From Spirochaetaceae bacterium (lineage in GTDB: Bacteria > Spirochaetota > Spirochaetia > DSM-27196 > SLAA01), in NCBI GenBank assembly GCA_003556605.1, contig PWQX01000242.1, positions 1 through 46,247 on the forward strand: a DNA stretch of 46,247 nt. Reading direction: 5' to 3'. Position numbers and translations under genes: made by a program. Shown here one piece after another: positions 19,764-29,350 of the stretch. Below the pieces are notes generated by a model. The model saw nothing but the letters and a program-made list of their open reading frames with translations. It made no database searches and had not been told where the DNA came from. Position 1 is the first letter of the stretch, and every line of letters starts with the position of its first letter.

Positions 19764-20929
19764 TGAAGCGCATCTTTGAGTTCACGAAATACCGATTCAT
19801 CGCGTTGGCGATCTCCGGATTGCTCATCCTCGGCGGTATAGCGGCTACGGTGGCGCAAGGCGGGTTCAATCTCGGTATTGACTTCGAAGCGGGGCTCGAT
19901 CAGCGCGTGCGAATCGATCAGGCCGCCGGCGCGGCCGATGCTCCGCGGGTTCGGGCGGTGCTCTCTGAAGTAGAACCGGAAGGGCTGCAGGTACAGTCGG
20001 TTGGGCCGGCGGATGAGCAACAGTTCTCGATACGCGTTCGTGATCGCGGCGAGATCGAAGACTTCTCGGAAGTTATGGCCGCCCGCGTCATCGGGCTGTT
20101 GGAGGCCGAGTTCGGTGACGGCAGCGTAGAGGAGCTCGAGCGCTCCTACGTCGGCGCAAGATTCAGCGAGGATCTCGCCGGGCAGGCGGGATTCGTTATC
20201 GTTTTCGCTGTTGTCTTGATTCTGGCCTACATTTGGCTGCGTTTTCAGTTAGGATATGCAATTTCATCCATCACAGCGTTGGTGCACGATGTTGCCTTCA
20301 TGCTGGTATTCATCGGGACCCTTCAGATGGAGATACAGATTGCCACGGTCGCAGCGGTTCTGACGATTATCGGTTACTCGTTAAACGACACGATCGTGAT
20401 CTTCGACCGCATTCGTGAGAATCTCACGCTGATGCGTGATGCCGGTTACGAAGAGGTCATTAACACGAGTATCAGCCAGAGCATGAGCCGAACCTTGATT
20501 ACCTCGTTGACGACACTGCTTGCGGTAACCGCGATCTTTATCTTCGCGACCGGCGCAATCCAGGACTTTGCGTTGAACCTGATGGTTGGTGTAGTTGTTG
20601 GTACCTATTCTTCGGTGTTCGTTGCGTCGCCGGCGCTCTTGAGTTGGAAGAAGCGATCTGATGCGCGGCGTGCCGCTAAGGAAGGCTACAGCCGAGTGCG
20701 GCGGAGCGAGCCGGCGCGACAGGTGGAAGGGGCGGCCGGTGCGGCGAGTGCAGCCGTCGGCGGCAACAATTCATCGGACGGAGAGGATGCTGTGGTTCCG
20801 AGCGGCGCCGGAGGCGCAACTAAGGCCGAAATCGACGCTGTGAAGCGTGAGATTAGCCGAAAGAAGCAGCCGGCAGGTGCCGGTAGTCGCAAGCAGCAGC
20901 CCCGTTCAAAGCGCAAGAAAAAGAAATAA
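19763..20929 (+). CDS. secF: protein translocase subunit SecF
   Basis: 388 residues from ATG 19763, overlapping the secD stop by one base (TGATG); a TTG three bases earlier is the alternative. Six membrane helices, with LGIDFEAG replacing the usual GIDFxGG, and the conserved SLNDTIVIFDRIRENL stretch. After the last helix (about residue 295) there is a roughly 95-residue cytoplasmic tail, alanine/glycine-rich and ending in a strongly basic KRKKKK. Such a tail could contact ribosomes or RNA (inference). Confidence 0.95.
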   Translation: MKRIFEFTKYRFIALAISGLLILGGIAATVAQGGFNLGIDFEAGLDQRVRIDQAAGAADAPRVRAVLSEVEPEGLQVQSVGPADEQQFSIRVRDRGEIEDFSEVMAARVIGLLEAEFGDGSVEELERSYVGARFSEDLAGQAGFVIVFAVVLILAYIWLRFQLGYAISSITALVHDVAFMLVFIGTLQMEIQIATVAAVLTIIGYSLNDTIVIFDRIRENLTLMRDAGYEEVINTSISQSMSRTLITSLTTLLAVTAIFIFATGAIQDFALNLMVGVVVGTYSSVFVASPALLSWKKRSDARRAAKEGYSRVRRSEPARQVEGAAGAASAAVGGNNSSDGEDAVVPSGAGGATKAEIDAVKREISRKKQPAGAGSRKQQPRSKRKKKK

Positions 20930-20939
20930 GCTGCACGGG

Positions 20940-21521
20940 TTACAGCGGGTTGCCTTCGAGACCGATCTCGCCGGCAACCTCGCGCATGCCCAATATGGTG
21001 TGGTGAATAATGTCCCCGAGGTCCATCTCGAGCATCGCGGCGCCGTTTTGAATTATCGAGCGGTCAACGCCGCCGGCGAAGCCTTTCTGGTTCCATTTCT
21101 TTCTTACCGACTTGGGCTCAGTATCAAGAATGCTCTTTGAGGGGCGCATCAGCACGGTAGCAGTGATCAGGCCGGTGAGCTCGTCGATGGTGTAAAGTAC
21201 TTTCTCCATTCGGTGTTCAGGCTGCACGTTGGTAACGATACCCCAGCCATGGCTGAGCACAGAGCGAACGTAGTCCGTGGGCCAGCCGGCCTCGGTAAGA
21301 ATTTCCTCCGTTTTCTGGCAGTGCTGCTCGGGATATTCTTCCCAGTCGAGATCGTGGATGAGACCGATAATGCCCCATTTCTCTTCATCTTCGCCGAATA
21401 AGCGTGCGAAGTGACGCATCACCGCTTCAACGGATAGCGCGTGTTTAATGAGACTGTCGCTCTTGGTGTAGGTAGTCAGCAATTCGTACGCATGCTCTCG
21501 AGTAGGTGTCTGTTCAACCAT
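20940..21521 (-). CDS. HD-domain protein (putative metal-dependent phosphohydrolase)
   Basis: 193 residues. The HD-type metal ligands are present: His27, His56-Asp57 (GLIHDLDWE) and Asp113. Similar proteins are annotated as hydrolases of nucleotides or phosphorylated metabolites; the substrate here is unknown. AAGGAGA precedes the ATG. Follows the O-methyltransferase by 18 bases on the same strand, so both are probably one operon. Convergent with secF (10 bases between stops). Confidence 0.85.
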   Translation of the reverse strand: MVEQTPTREHAYELLTTYTKSDSLIKHALSVEAVMRHFARLFGEDEEKWGIIGLIHDLDWEEYPEQHCQKTEEILTEAGWPTDYVRSVLSHGWGIVTNVQPEHRMEKVLYTIDELTGLITATVLMRPSKSILDTEPKSVRKKWNQKGFAGGVDRSIIQNGAAMLEMDLGDIIHHTILGMREVAGEIGLEGNPL

Positions 21522-21539
21522 GAGGTAAGCTCTCCTTGT

Positions 21540-22196
21540 CTATGTGACCGACTTAGGGTTGGGACTTTGCAGTAAGGAAACCGACAATCCGTCACGTAAT
21601 GGCAGAATGACAGTGGTGTAGCGCGGATCTCGGGCCATGAGCTCGTTATAGCGACGTACACCACGCGTTGCCTCGTCCGCGTTGGGGTCTTCGGCAACAC
21701 ACCCACCCCAGAGGGCGTTGTCGGTGATCAAGAGGCCCTCAGGGCGCAGCAGTTTAGCCGCGGCATCCGGGACGAGCGGGTATTGTTCCTTGTCGATATC
21801 GTTGAACACAATGTCGAACCGCCCTCGCAAGCTCGTAGCGAGCTCCAAAGCGTCCCCGACACGAAACTGGATGCGATCCTCGAGCCGGGCTTTGGTAAGA
21901 AACCGATGCGCGCGTGAACGGTTTTCCCGGTCGGTGTCGGTGAGTACCACGCGACCGCTCGGACCAACGGCATTCGCGAAGAACAGCGCCGAGTAGCCGA
22001 ACCCGGAACCGAGCTCCAGCACTCGTTTGGCCCGTGAGCTGCGCGTAAGAATATACAGCAAGGCGCCGACTTGCGGCCCCACGATCGGGAACGCGAGCTC
22101 TTCGGCTAACCGCTCCATTTCAGTGAGAACCGGGTCCCGCTCAGAGTGTAGTTCCGCCAAATAGCGTTCGATACGTTGGTCCACAACCGGTATCAT
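21540..22196 (-). CDS. class I SAM-dependent O-methyltransferase
   Basis: 218 residues. SAM motif VLELGSGFGYSALFF and the acidic FNDIDKEQYP / LLITDNALWGG blocks place it in the catechol/caffeoyl-CoA O-methyltransferase family (metal-dependent). GGAGGG six bases before ATG 22196 fixes the start; the much longer open frame upstream is non-coding. The substrate is unknown. Confidence 0.9.
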   Translation of the reverse strand: MIPVVDQRIERYLAELHSERDPVLTEMERLAEELAFPIVGPQVGALLYILTRSSRAKRVLELGSGFGYSALFFANAVGPSGRVVLTDTDRENRSRAHRFLTKARLEDRIQFRVGDALELATSLRGRFDIVFNDIDKEQYPLVPDAAAKLLRPEGLLITDNALWGGCVAEDPNADEATRGVRRYNELMARDPRYTTVILPLRDGLSVSLLQSPNPKSVT

Positions 22197-22217
22197 TAGC
22201 GACCCTCCGTGCCGGAG

Positions 22218-22246
22218 AATATACAATGCGTACTCCACTCGGTCCA
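22218..22246 (-). promoter_or_regulatory. promoter of the O-methyltransferase/HD operon
   Basis: Minus strand TGGACC (22241-22246), 17-bp spacer, TATATT (22218-22223), just before the ribosome site and ATG 22196. Confidence 0.5.
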
Positions 22247-22262
22247 GGGCATTATGTGCGTA

Positions 22263-22292
22263 TTGCCTAGCACCTTCGACCGGCGTTATGCT
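22263..22292 (+). promoter_or_regulatory. candidate promoter of the nitroreductase operon
   Basis: TTGCCT (22263-22268), 18-bp spacer, TATGCT (22287-22292). It is divergent from the O-methyltransferase promoter in the same 141-base gap. Confidence 0.45.
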
Positions 22293-22337
22293 TAGCGCCG
22301 CGGCGGCGGTATGGTTAGCCGCGGAGTCATGAAGCCG

Positions 22338-22928
22338 ATGAGTGAGATACGACCCGAGATACTGAAGCGGCGCGCGAAACGCGCGCTGGCTGAGACCGCG
22401 GTTGCGGATACGGTGCTTGAGCGGCTCGCCGAGGCGGCGACGCTTGCACCGTCGTGTTTTAACAAACAACCGTGGCGCTTGCTGTTTGTAACCGATAGCC
22501 GCGCTCGGGCCGCGGTGCGTAATGCGCTTGCCGGCGGCAACTACTGGGCCGAGCGGGCGCCGGTATACGTTGTCGTCCTGACGCACCCCGATTTCGACTG
22601 CCGCTTGGATGAAGACCGCGACTACGCCTTGTTCGACACCGGGCTTGCCGTGGGGAACCTTCTGCTGCAAGCGACTCACGAGGGCTTGATCGCTCATCCG
22701 GTAGCCGGCTTCCACGCCGCGAAGCTGAAACAAGAGCTGGGCATTCCGCGGTGGTACATTGCTATCACGGTGCTGGTTCTAGGGTACCCGGGCAGCCCCG
22801 CCGGACTGACTGAAGAGCATCGCAAATTGGAGAACGCGCCGCGAACGCGGGTCCCGATGGAATCGGTAGTTCTGTTCAACCGTTGGGAAACAAACGACAA
22901 CTGCGGCGGCGGCCCCAAAACGGAGTAG
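22338..22928 (+). CDS. nitroreductase family protein (FMN-dependent)
   Basis: About 196 residues. The N-terminal LKRRAKRAL and the LAPSCFNKQPWRL segments are the FMN-phosphate binding parts; DTGLAVGNLLLQATHEGL is the conserved central helix. Substrate could be a quinone, nitro compound or other electron acceptor. Start 22338 is preferred because GGAG at 22323-22326 is spaced 11 bases; ATGs at 22311 and 22329 remain possible. The next gene begins five bases after its stop. Confidence 0.88.
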   Translation: MSEIRPEILKRRAKRALAETAVADTVLERLAEAATLAPSCFNKQPWRLLFVTDSRARAAVRNALAGGNYWAERAPVYVVVLTHPDFDCRLDEDRDYALFDTGLAVGNLLLQATHEGLIAHPVAGFHAAKLKQELGIPRWYIAITVLVLGYPGSPAGLTEEHRKLENAPRTRVPMESVVLFNRWETNDNCGGGPKTE

Positions 22929-22933
22929 ACCGG

Positions 22934-23707
22934 ATGAGGCTGTACGTTAGGGAATTCGGCAGCGGCGCACCGTTTGTGATGTTGCACGGTCTGTTTGGTA
23001 ACGGCGAAAATTGGCGCTCAATCGCGCGGCGCTTCTCGGATAGCTTTCGGATACTGCTGCCGGACCTGCGCAATCACGGGGACTCGCCCCACGCCCCGAG
23101 CCTTGAGTTGGAAGAAATGGCCAATGACGTGGTCGAAACGGCCGACAATCTAGGGGTAGAGCGCTTCGCACTATTGGGGCATTCGTTGGGCGGTAAGGTT
23201 GCCATGACCGTCGCGCTGCGGCACCCCGATCGGGTTCAGGCGCTGGTGGTGGTTGATATAGCGCCGCGCACCTATAAGGCATCACACGAGGCGATTGTGG
23301 ACGGTATGCAGGCTGTGTTGAATCAATCGGTGACCTCCCGCAAAGAGGCTTATGCAGTCTTGGCCGAATACGTTCCGCATGCTTCGGTGCGCGGTTTCTT
23401 GCTGAAGAGCTTAACGCGGGCACCGACGGGTGAGTATCGCTGGAAATTGAACCTAAAGGCGATACAATCACACTATCGAAGCATGATACAGTGGCCGATT
23501 CGCAAAGCGGTCTATAGCGGGCCGACCCTTTTTGTAGCAGGAGAGCAGTCGGGGTACGTTAGCCCCGATCGCGATGCAGACGTCATTCGCGATTTGTTTC
23601 CGAACGCAGTACTTGAAGTAATACCGAAGACCGGCCATTGGTTGCACTTCGAGCAGCCCGACGAGCTTGTGCGGAGGTTGGATGTATTCTTCACTCGGAA
23701 CATTTGA
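22934..23707 (+). CDS. alpha/beta hydrolase (YbfF-like esterase)
   Basis: 257 residues. HGLFGNGENW is the oxyanion region, GHSLGGK contains the nucleophilic serine and GHWLHFEQPDEL the catalytic histidine near the C-terminus; LPDLRNHGDSPH is typical of the YbfF/esterase subgroup. CGGAG, overlapping the previous stop, serves ATG 22934. Physiological ester unknown. The last 26 bases overlap the debranching enzyme. Confidence 0.9.
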   Translation: MRLYVREFGSGAPFVMLHGLFGNGENWRSIARRFSDSFRILLPDLRNHGDSPHAPSLELEEMANDVVETADNLGVERFALLGHSLGGKVAMTVALRHPDRVQALVVVDIAPRTYKASHEAIVDGMQAVLNQSVTSRKEAYAVLAEYVPHASVRGFLLKSLTRAPTGEYRWKLNLKAIQSHYRSMIQWPIRKAVYSGPTLFVAGEQSGYVSPDRDADVIRDLFPNAVLEVIPKTGHWLHFEQPDELVRRLDVFFTRNI

Positions 23708-25865
23708 GACAACACGCAGCGCGCACGCGCTGCCGGGTCCCATTACCCGTGGACGACCGAAGCCGCTGGGGGCGGCAGCGGATGCGCATGGCACGCAGTT
23801 TGCCGTCTTCTCACGTCATGCGACACGGGTGTCGCTGTTGCTCTACGATCATCCCGAGCAGGAGCTCCCTAGCGCCGAGGTAGTATTCGATCCGCAGTTG
23901 CATCGCACCGGGGATATCTGGCACATGCATCTCGCCGGAGTTCACCCGGGTCAGCTGTACTTATATCGGGTAGACGGGCCGTACGATCCTGAACAGGGTC
24001 ACCGCTTCAACCGCCACAAAGCGTTGATAGACCCGTATGCACGCGCCCTGACCGGTCGTTTTGTTCACGATGTGCACGCTGCACTGGGCTATGACCCACG
24101 GTCTCCGGATGCCGATCTCTCGTTCTCGGAGGAATCCAGCACAGCGGCCGTGCCGAAATGTGTGGTGATCGATGAAGATTTCGACTGGGAAGGGGACGTC
24201 CCGCTCAATATCCCGCTACGGGAGACAGTGGTGTACGAGGCGCACGTGCGGGGTCTAACCCAGCATGCGAGCGCCGGGGTGAGACACCCGGGAACGTATC
24301 GTGGGGTGGTTGAACAGATTCCGTACTTGCGCGAGCTCGGCATCACCAGTCTCGAGCTGTTACCGGTGCAGGAGTTCAACGAATACGAAATCGGCCGGGT
24401 AAACCCCGCTACCGGCAAGCTCTTACAAAACTACTGGGGCTACAGTCCGCTCGCGTTTTTCGCTCCCAAGGCGGGCTATGCCGCCTCGCGAGAGCTTGCC
24501 GGACCGGTAAACGAGTTCAAGTTCATGGTGCGCGAGCTGCACAAGGCGGGAATAGAGATCATTCTCGATGTGGTGTTCAATCATACCGGCGAAGGTAACG
24601 AGCTTGGACCTACGTACTCGTTCCGCGGACTAGACAACAGCATCTACTATATCCTGGATCACAACAGACGCTACTATCGCAACTTCTCGGGTTGTGGAAA
24701 CACGGTGAACTGCAATCACCCTATCGTGCGGCAGCTCATTCTCGACTGTTTGCATTACTGGGTGATGGAGATGCATATCGACGGGTTCCGGTTTGACCTC
24801 GGCTCTATCTTGGGGCGCGACAGCGCCGGAAACCTGATGGATAACCCTCCGGTTCTGGAGCACATCGCTCAAGACCCGATTCTCCGTAATACAAAGCTTA
24901 TCGCGGAGGCTTGGGACGCGGCTGGGGCGTATCAAGTCGGCTGGTTCCCGGGCGGCCGCTGGGCGGAGTGGAACGACAAGTTTCGGGACGATGTGCGCAA
25001 GTTCTGGAACTTCGAACATGGTGACGCGGCCCAGCTTGCGACACGCTTGAGCGGCAGCGCAGACCTGTATCTTCGCGACGGGCGTAAGCCGTTCCACAGT
25101 ATCAATTTCGTTACCTCGCACGACGGGTTCACGTTGTACGACCTGGTGAGCTACAGCAAGAAATACAACTACACCAACGGCGAGAACAATCGCGACGGGC
25201 ACAATGCCAACTACTCGCACAATCACGGCATAGAGGGAGAGACTAAGGATTCGCAGGTCAACAGGCTGCGTATGCGCCAACGCAAGAACCTCATCGGGAC
25301 GCTGCTGCTTTCGCAGGGGACACCGATGCTGCTCGGTGGTGACGAACTCGGGCGCACGCAGCATGGCAACAACAACGCCTACTGCCACAATGACGAGACG
25401 GTCTGGCTCGACTATCGCGGCCTGCGACACGACGGTGAGTTTCTACGCTTCTTTAAAGCGATGATTGCGTTCCGCCGCCGGCATCCAGCTTTACTGCGCG
25501 GTGAGTTTTTCACCGGTGAAGACCGTGACTCCGACACGCTGCCTGACATCGTCTGGCTGGACCCCGAAGGGAGATCGGTTGACTGGACCACTGCCGGCGG
25601 GCGGCTCGCGGTGCGCATAGACGGTGGCGGCCTCGAGGAACAGACTGAGGGTAACGACGATGACTTGCTACTGCTGTTCAATGCCGACAGACAACCGGTA
25701 TCGTTTCTGCTGCCGTCTGGCGGCCGATGGGCGCGGGTCATCGACACCGGTTTAGCTCCTCCGGAGGACATTGTGCCCGAGGCGGAGGCGCATATCTTCG
25801 ACGGTGGCGAGCGCTACCGGGTCTGCGGGAAAGGTTTGGCGGTGTTCCTCGAACATCGCGGTTGA
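23682..25865 (+). CDS. glgX: glycogen debranching enzyme (GlgX/isoamylase type, GH13)
   Basis: Hydrolyses alpha-1,6 branches of glycogen or limit dextrin. 727 residues from ATG 23682, set by GGAGG four bases upstream. N-terminal CBM48-like domain, then the GH13 barrel: DVVFNHTGEGNE (region I), GFRFDLGS with nucleophile Asp372, acid/base Glu409 in LIAEAWD, and His480-Asp481 in TSHDGF. C-terminal beta domain completes it. No signal peptide, so it acts on cytosolic glycogen. Overlaps the hydrolase gene by 26 bases. Confidence 0.95.
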   Translation: MYSSLGTFETTRSAHALPGPITRGRPKPLGAAADAHGTQFAVFSRHATRVSLLLYDHPEQELPSAEVVFDPQLHRTGDIWHMHLAGVHPGQLYLYRVDGPYDPEQGHRFNRHKALIDPYARALTGRFVHDVHAALGYDPRSPDADLSFSEESSTAAVPKCVVIDEDFDWEGDVPLNIPLRETVVYEAHVRGLTQHASAGVRHPGTYRGVVEQIPYLRELGITSLELLPVQEFNEYEIGRVNPATGKLLQNYWGYSPLAFFAPKAGYAASRELAGPVNEFKFMVRELHKAGIEIILDVVFNHTGEGNELGPTYSFRGLDNSIYYILDHNRRYYRNFSGCGNTVNCNHPIVRQLILDCLHYWVMEMHIDGFRFDLGSILGRDSAGNLMDNPPVLEHIAQDPILRNTKLIAEAWDAAGAYQVGWFPGGRWAEWNDKFRDDVRKFWNFEHGDAAQLATRLSGSADLYLRDGRKPFHSINFVTSHDGFTLYDLVSYSKKYNYTNGENNRDGHNANYSHNHGIEGETKDSQVNRLRMRQRKNLIGTLLLSQGTPMLLGGDELGRTQHGNNNAYCHNDETVWLDYRGLRHDGEFLRFFKAMIAFRRRHPALLRGEFFTGEDRDSDTLPDIVWLDPEGRSVDWTTAGGRLAVRIDGGGLEEQTEGNDDDLLLLFNADRQPVSFLLPSGGRWARVIDTGLAPPEDIVPEAEAHIFDGGERYRVCGKGLAVFLEHRG

Positions 25866-25890
25866 CACGCAACAGTGCCCGACGTATCTT
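25862..25890 (+). promoter_or_regulatory. strong promoter of thrS
   Basis: TTGACA (25862-25867), 17-bp spacer, TATCTT (25885-25890). The consensus -35 hexamer contains the glgX stop codon. Leader of about 50 bases to thrS. Confidence 0.7.
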
Positions 25891-25947
25891 CAGCGGTGGC
25901 TACGGTATTCCCCGCCGCTTCGGCCCAACAAGACGAAGGAGCATATC

Positions 25948-27711
25948 ATGTCGCACTCACAAGCGCTGAAACAGCTCGACCGTGAACAGAGACTTTATCG
26001 AATCCGCCATTCCACTGCCCATGTGATGGCAGAGGCCGTGTTGCGCGAGTTCCCGGAAGCGAAGATTGCGATTGGTCCGCCAATCGATAACGGCTTTTAC
26101 TATGATTTTGACCTACCACGGTCGTTGACCCCCGAGGATCTCAGGCGCATCGAAGAACACATGCGTGAGATTATAGGCGAGGATCACACGTTCGAACGCT
26201 CGGCAACAACGCGTGAGCGAGCGCGTGAACGGTTTGCCGACCAGCCCTATAAGCTGGAGCTGCTCGATGGGATAGAGCCGGGCGAGGAGGTTTCGCTGTA
26301 CACGCAGAACACCTTTACGGACCTCTGCCGCGGTCCCCACGTGGAAAGCACCAAGGATCTGAATGCGAAAGCCTTTAAGCTGCTGTCGATTGCCGGAGCG
26401 TATTGGCGTGGCGACGAGCAGCAGAAGATGCTGCAGCGTATTTATGGGACTGCGTGGGAAACACCCAAGGAGCTTCGACAACACCTCGATCACCTGGCCG
26501 AAGTTGAGAAGCGCGACCATCGACGCTTGGGGCGTGAGCTCGACCTGTTCTCGACGCATGAGGAGGCCGGGCCGGGGTTGATCTACTGGCATCCGAACGG
26601 CGCCCGCATTCGCCTGGCAATAGAGGATTACTGGCGCGCGGAGCACCTGAGTAACGGCTACGAGCTGTTGTACACCCCGCATGTGGGCAAGAGTTGGCTT
26701 TGGGAGACCTCGGGGCATCTTGAGTTCTATAGCGAGAACATGTACTCGCCCATGGAGCTCGACAACGCGGAGTACTACACCAAGCCGATGAACTGCCCGT
26801 TCCATATCATGATCTACCAGACGCATACGCGGTCCTACCGCGACCTGCCGCTGCGCTGGGGTGAGCTCGGTACCGTTTATCGCTATGAGCGCTCGGGCGT
26901 TCTGCACGGCCTGCTGCGCGTGCGCGGGTTCACCCAGGATGATGCGCACATCTTTTGCACACCGGATCAGATCGAGGAGGAGATTCGCGAAGTACTGCGC
27001 TTTAGCCTGCAAGTCTGGGACGATTTCGGGTTCACTGATATCAAGGCCTATCTCGCCACACGGCCGGAAAAGAGTGTCGGCGACGATGCCGACTGGGATA
27101 AGGCGATCTCCTCCTTAACCAAGGCGATAGACCGGGAGGGACTGGAGTACGAAGTCGAAGAAGGTGGAGGTGCGTTCTACGGGCCGAAGATCGATCTGAA
27201 GATCAAGGATGCCCTCGGGCGCGAATGGCAGATGACAACCATCCAGTTCGACTTCAACCTGCCTGAACGCTTCGGCATGACATTCGTTGATCGCGACGGC
27301 AAAGAGAAGCGTCCGTACATGGTGCATCGCGCTTTACTCGGGTCGCTCGAGCGATTCTTCGGCGTGTTGATCGAGCACTACGGCGGTGCGTTTCCGGTAT
27401 GGCTCGCGCCGGTTCAGGCGGTGGTTATTCCGGTAGCGCCTGCGTTCAACGATTACGCCGACCGGGTCAAGCGTGAGCTCGTCTCTGCCGGTATTCGCGC
27501 CAATGCCGATCTTTCGGACGCCCGTATGAACGCCAAGATCCGCGCCGCGCAGCAGCGCAAGGTACCCTACATGTTGATCGCCGGCGAGAACGAGCAAGAG
27601 AGCCACCAGGTCTCGCCACGTTTACGAACCGGAGAGAAGGAAGACGCGCAAGCGGTCGCGGAGTTCATAGGGCGGGTTCGACAACGCGCAGCAGCCAAGG
27701 CGCTGATATAG
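25948..27711 (+). CDS. thrS: threonyl-tRNA synthetase
   Basis: Charges tRNA-Thr. 587 residues from ATG 25948, preceded by GAAGGAG. It begins directly at the editing (N2) domain, with RHSTAHVMAEAV holding the editing-site histidines; the N-terminal TGS domain of about 60 residues found in E. coli ThrS is absent. Catalytic core: zinc ligand Cys in MNCPFHI, motif 2 YRYERSGVLHGLLRVRGF, and motif 3 GSLERFFGVLIEHYGG. The anticodon-binding domain follows (VIPVAPAFNDYA). Confidence 0.97.
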   Translation: MSHSQALKQLDREQRLYRIRHSTAHVMAEAVLREFPEAKIAIGPPIDNGFYYDFDLPRSLTPEDLRRIEEHMREIIGEDHTFERSATTRERARERFADQPYKLELLDGIEPGEEVSLYTQNTFTDLCRGPHVESTKDLNAKAFKLLSIAGAYWRGDEQQKMLQRIYGTAWETPKELRQHLDHLAEVEKRDHRRLGRELDLFSTHEEAGPGLIYWHPNGARIRLAIEDYWRAEHLSNGYELLYTPHVGKSWLWETSGHLEFYSENMYSPMELDNAEYYTKPMNCPFHIMIYQTHTRSYRDLPLRWGELGTVYRYERSGVLHGLLRVRGFTQDDAHIFCTPDQIEEEIREVLRFSLQVWDDFGFTDIKAYLATRPEKSVGDDADWDKAISSLTKAIDREGLEYEVEEGGGAFYGPKIDLKIKDALGREWQMTTIQFDFNLPERFGMTFVDRDGKEKRPYMVHRALLGSLERFFGVLIEHYGGAFPVWLAPVQAVVIPVAPAFNDYADRVKRELVSAGIRANADLSDARMNAKIRAAQQRKVPYMLIAGENEQESHQVSPRLRTGEKEDAQAVAEFIGRVRQRAAAKALI

Positions 27712-27811
27712 CCCCACCGGGTCGCGCCCCTTGAGAATGCGACCCATTGACGGCGTGCCGCGGCAGGGTTGACAGTTTGGGAAGCGTTTACCGCGAGTGC
27801 AAGGAGGCAGG

Positions 27812-29344
27812 ATGGCGGAGACCGGATTGGCTGCGGTGATGGCCGCAATACGCGATTTTGACCGCGAGCTGCAACTGCTGAAACATGGCACCGCCCTTTT
27901 GCAGTGGGACCAAGAAACCTGTATGCCGAGCGCGGCGGCCGCTGAACGAGCCGAGCAACTGGGGCTGTTCGAGACTCTTGTTCACGACCGGATTGCGTCC
28001 GGGCGGCTTGGAGAGTTGCTGGAACAGACCGGCGCCGGTCCTGATGCGCCTTCCGGCTCGGAGTCTCTTTCGGAGCAGGATAGCGCGCTGGTACGTTTCC
28101 TGTTCCGTGAGCACAGCATAGCTCGCAAGCTCCCGCGTGAGCTGGTCGGCCGGCTGGCACGTGCAGCCAGTAGCGGTCAGACCGCTTGGCGCGCCGCGCG
28201 CGCACACGATGATTTCGCGGCATTCAAACCACATCTCGAAGAGCTCGTGGCGTTGGCTATGCAGCGTGCTGATTGTCTGGGGTATCGGGACCAGCGTTAT
28301 GATGCCTTGTTGGATCAGTATGAGCCCTACATGACGACCGCCGAGGTGCGGCGCGTATTTGATGAGCTGGAGCAAAGCCTGGTACCACTGGTCGCCGAGA
28401 TCGGCGAAGCGCCTCAGGTGAATAGCGCGTTCCTCTACGGCGAGTATCCCGAGGCGCAGCAAGCTGAGTTCGGCCGCCGTGTGCTTTCCGCGATCGGGTG
28501 GCCGGCAGACCGCGGGCGTCTTGACTGTTCCACGCATCCGTTCACTATCGGTCTCGGGCGCGATGACGTACGCATCACCACCCGCTATGACGAGAACTTC
28601 TTCAACTCGGCGTTCTTCTCTATCTTGCACGAGGCGGGGCATGGGCACTACGAACTGGGGTTCGGCGAGGAGATCCGCGGCAGTTGCCTCGCGGACGGTA
28701 CTTCACTCGGTATCCACGAATCGCAGTCCCGCTTCTGGGAGAACATTGCTGGTCGCAGCCGGGCGTTCTGGCGCTACTATTATCCGCAGTTGCAGCAGGT
28801 CTTTCCGTCGCCGCTCGCCGATATCGACCTGGAGTCGTTCTACCGCGGCATCAATCAGGTCAAGCCCTCGCTGATCCGCGTTGAAGCGGATGAAGTGACC
28901 TACGGATTGCACGTCATTCTGCGTTTTCGCCTCGAGTTAGGCCTCGTGGAGAACGAGTTGACGGTGAAAGATCTTCCGGAAGCCTGGCGCGAGGAATCCC
29001 GCCGTTTGCTGGGTGTAGTGCCGGAGCGTGATGTCGAGGGAGTGCTCCAGGACGTGCACTGGTCGATGGGCGGGTTCGGTTATTTCCCGACGTACGCGCT
29101 CGGCAACCTGTACGCGGCGCAGTTCACCGAGACATTGGAGCAGGAGCTGGGACCGCTCGCCGGCTTTCTCGAGCGTGGCGAGTTTGAGCCGATTCTTGCG
29201 TGGTTGCGACGCGCGATTCACCGCCACGGTGCCGCGCGAACCGCCGAAGAGCTGGTTCACTCCATCACCGGCGGACCGCTCGCGGCCGATGCATTCATGC
29301 GCTACTTGCGTACAAAGTTCGGGGAGATATACTCTACGGCGTAG
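27812..29344 (+). CDS. metallocarboxypeptidase, M32 (Taq) family
   Basis: 510 residues, cytosolic, mostly helical. Zinc motif HEAGH (273-277) with third ligand Glu303 in IHESQSRFWEN, as in carboxypeptidase Taq. Removes C-terminal residues from peptides. AAGGAGG precedes ATG 27812. The 100-base gap after thrS holds an imperfect 7-bp hairpin (27719-27745) without a T run, so read-through is possible; a TTGACA at 27769-27774 has no good -10. Confidence 0.94.
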   Translation: MAETGLAAVMAAIRDFDRELQLLKHGTALLQWDQETCMPSAAAAERAEQLGLFETLVHDRIASGRLGELLEQTGAGPDAPSGSESLSEQDSALVRFLFREHSIARKLPRELVGRLARAASSGQTAWRAARAHDDFAAFKPHLEELVALAMQRADCLGYRDQRYDALLDQYEPYMTTAEVRRVFDELEQSLVPLVAEIGEAPQVNSAFLYGEYPEAQQAEFGRRVLSAIGWPADRGRLDCSTHPFTIGLGRDDVRITTRYDENFFNSAFFSILHEAGHGHYELGFGEEIRGSCLADGTSLGIHESQSRFWENIAGRSRAFWRYYYPQLQQVFPSPLADIDLESFYRGINQVKPSLIRVEADEVTYGLHVILRFRLELGLVENELTVKDLPEAWREESRRLLGVVPERDVEGVLQDVHWSMGGFGYFPTYALGNLYAAQFTETLEQELGPLAGFLERGEFEPILAWLRRAIHRHGAARTAEELVHSITGGPLAADAFMRYLRTKFGEIYSTA

Positions 29345-29350
29345 GTGCCT

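Noticed and set aside
21540-22733. 397-codon open frame as one gene on the minus strand
   Set aside because: Only the last 218 codons look like a protein (O-methyltransferase) with a perfect ribosome site at 22196; the upstream part lies opposite the nitroreductase.
27719-27745. Hairpin after thrS as a terminator
   Set aside because: 7-bp stem with a 13-base loop and no T run; too weak to call.
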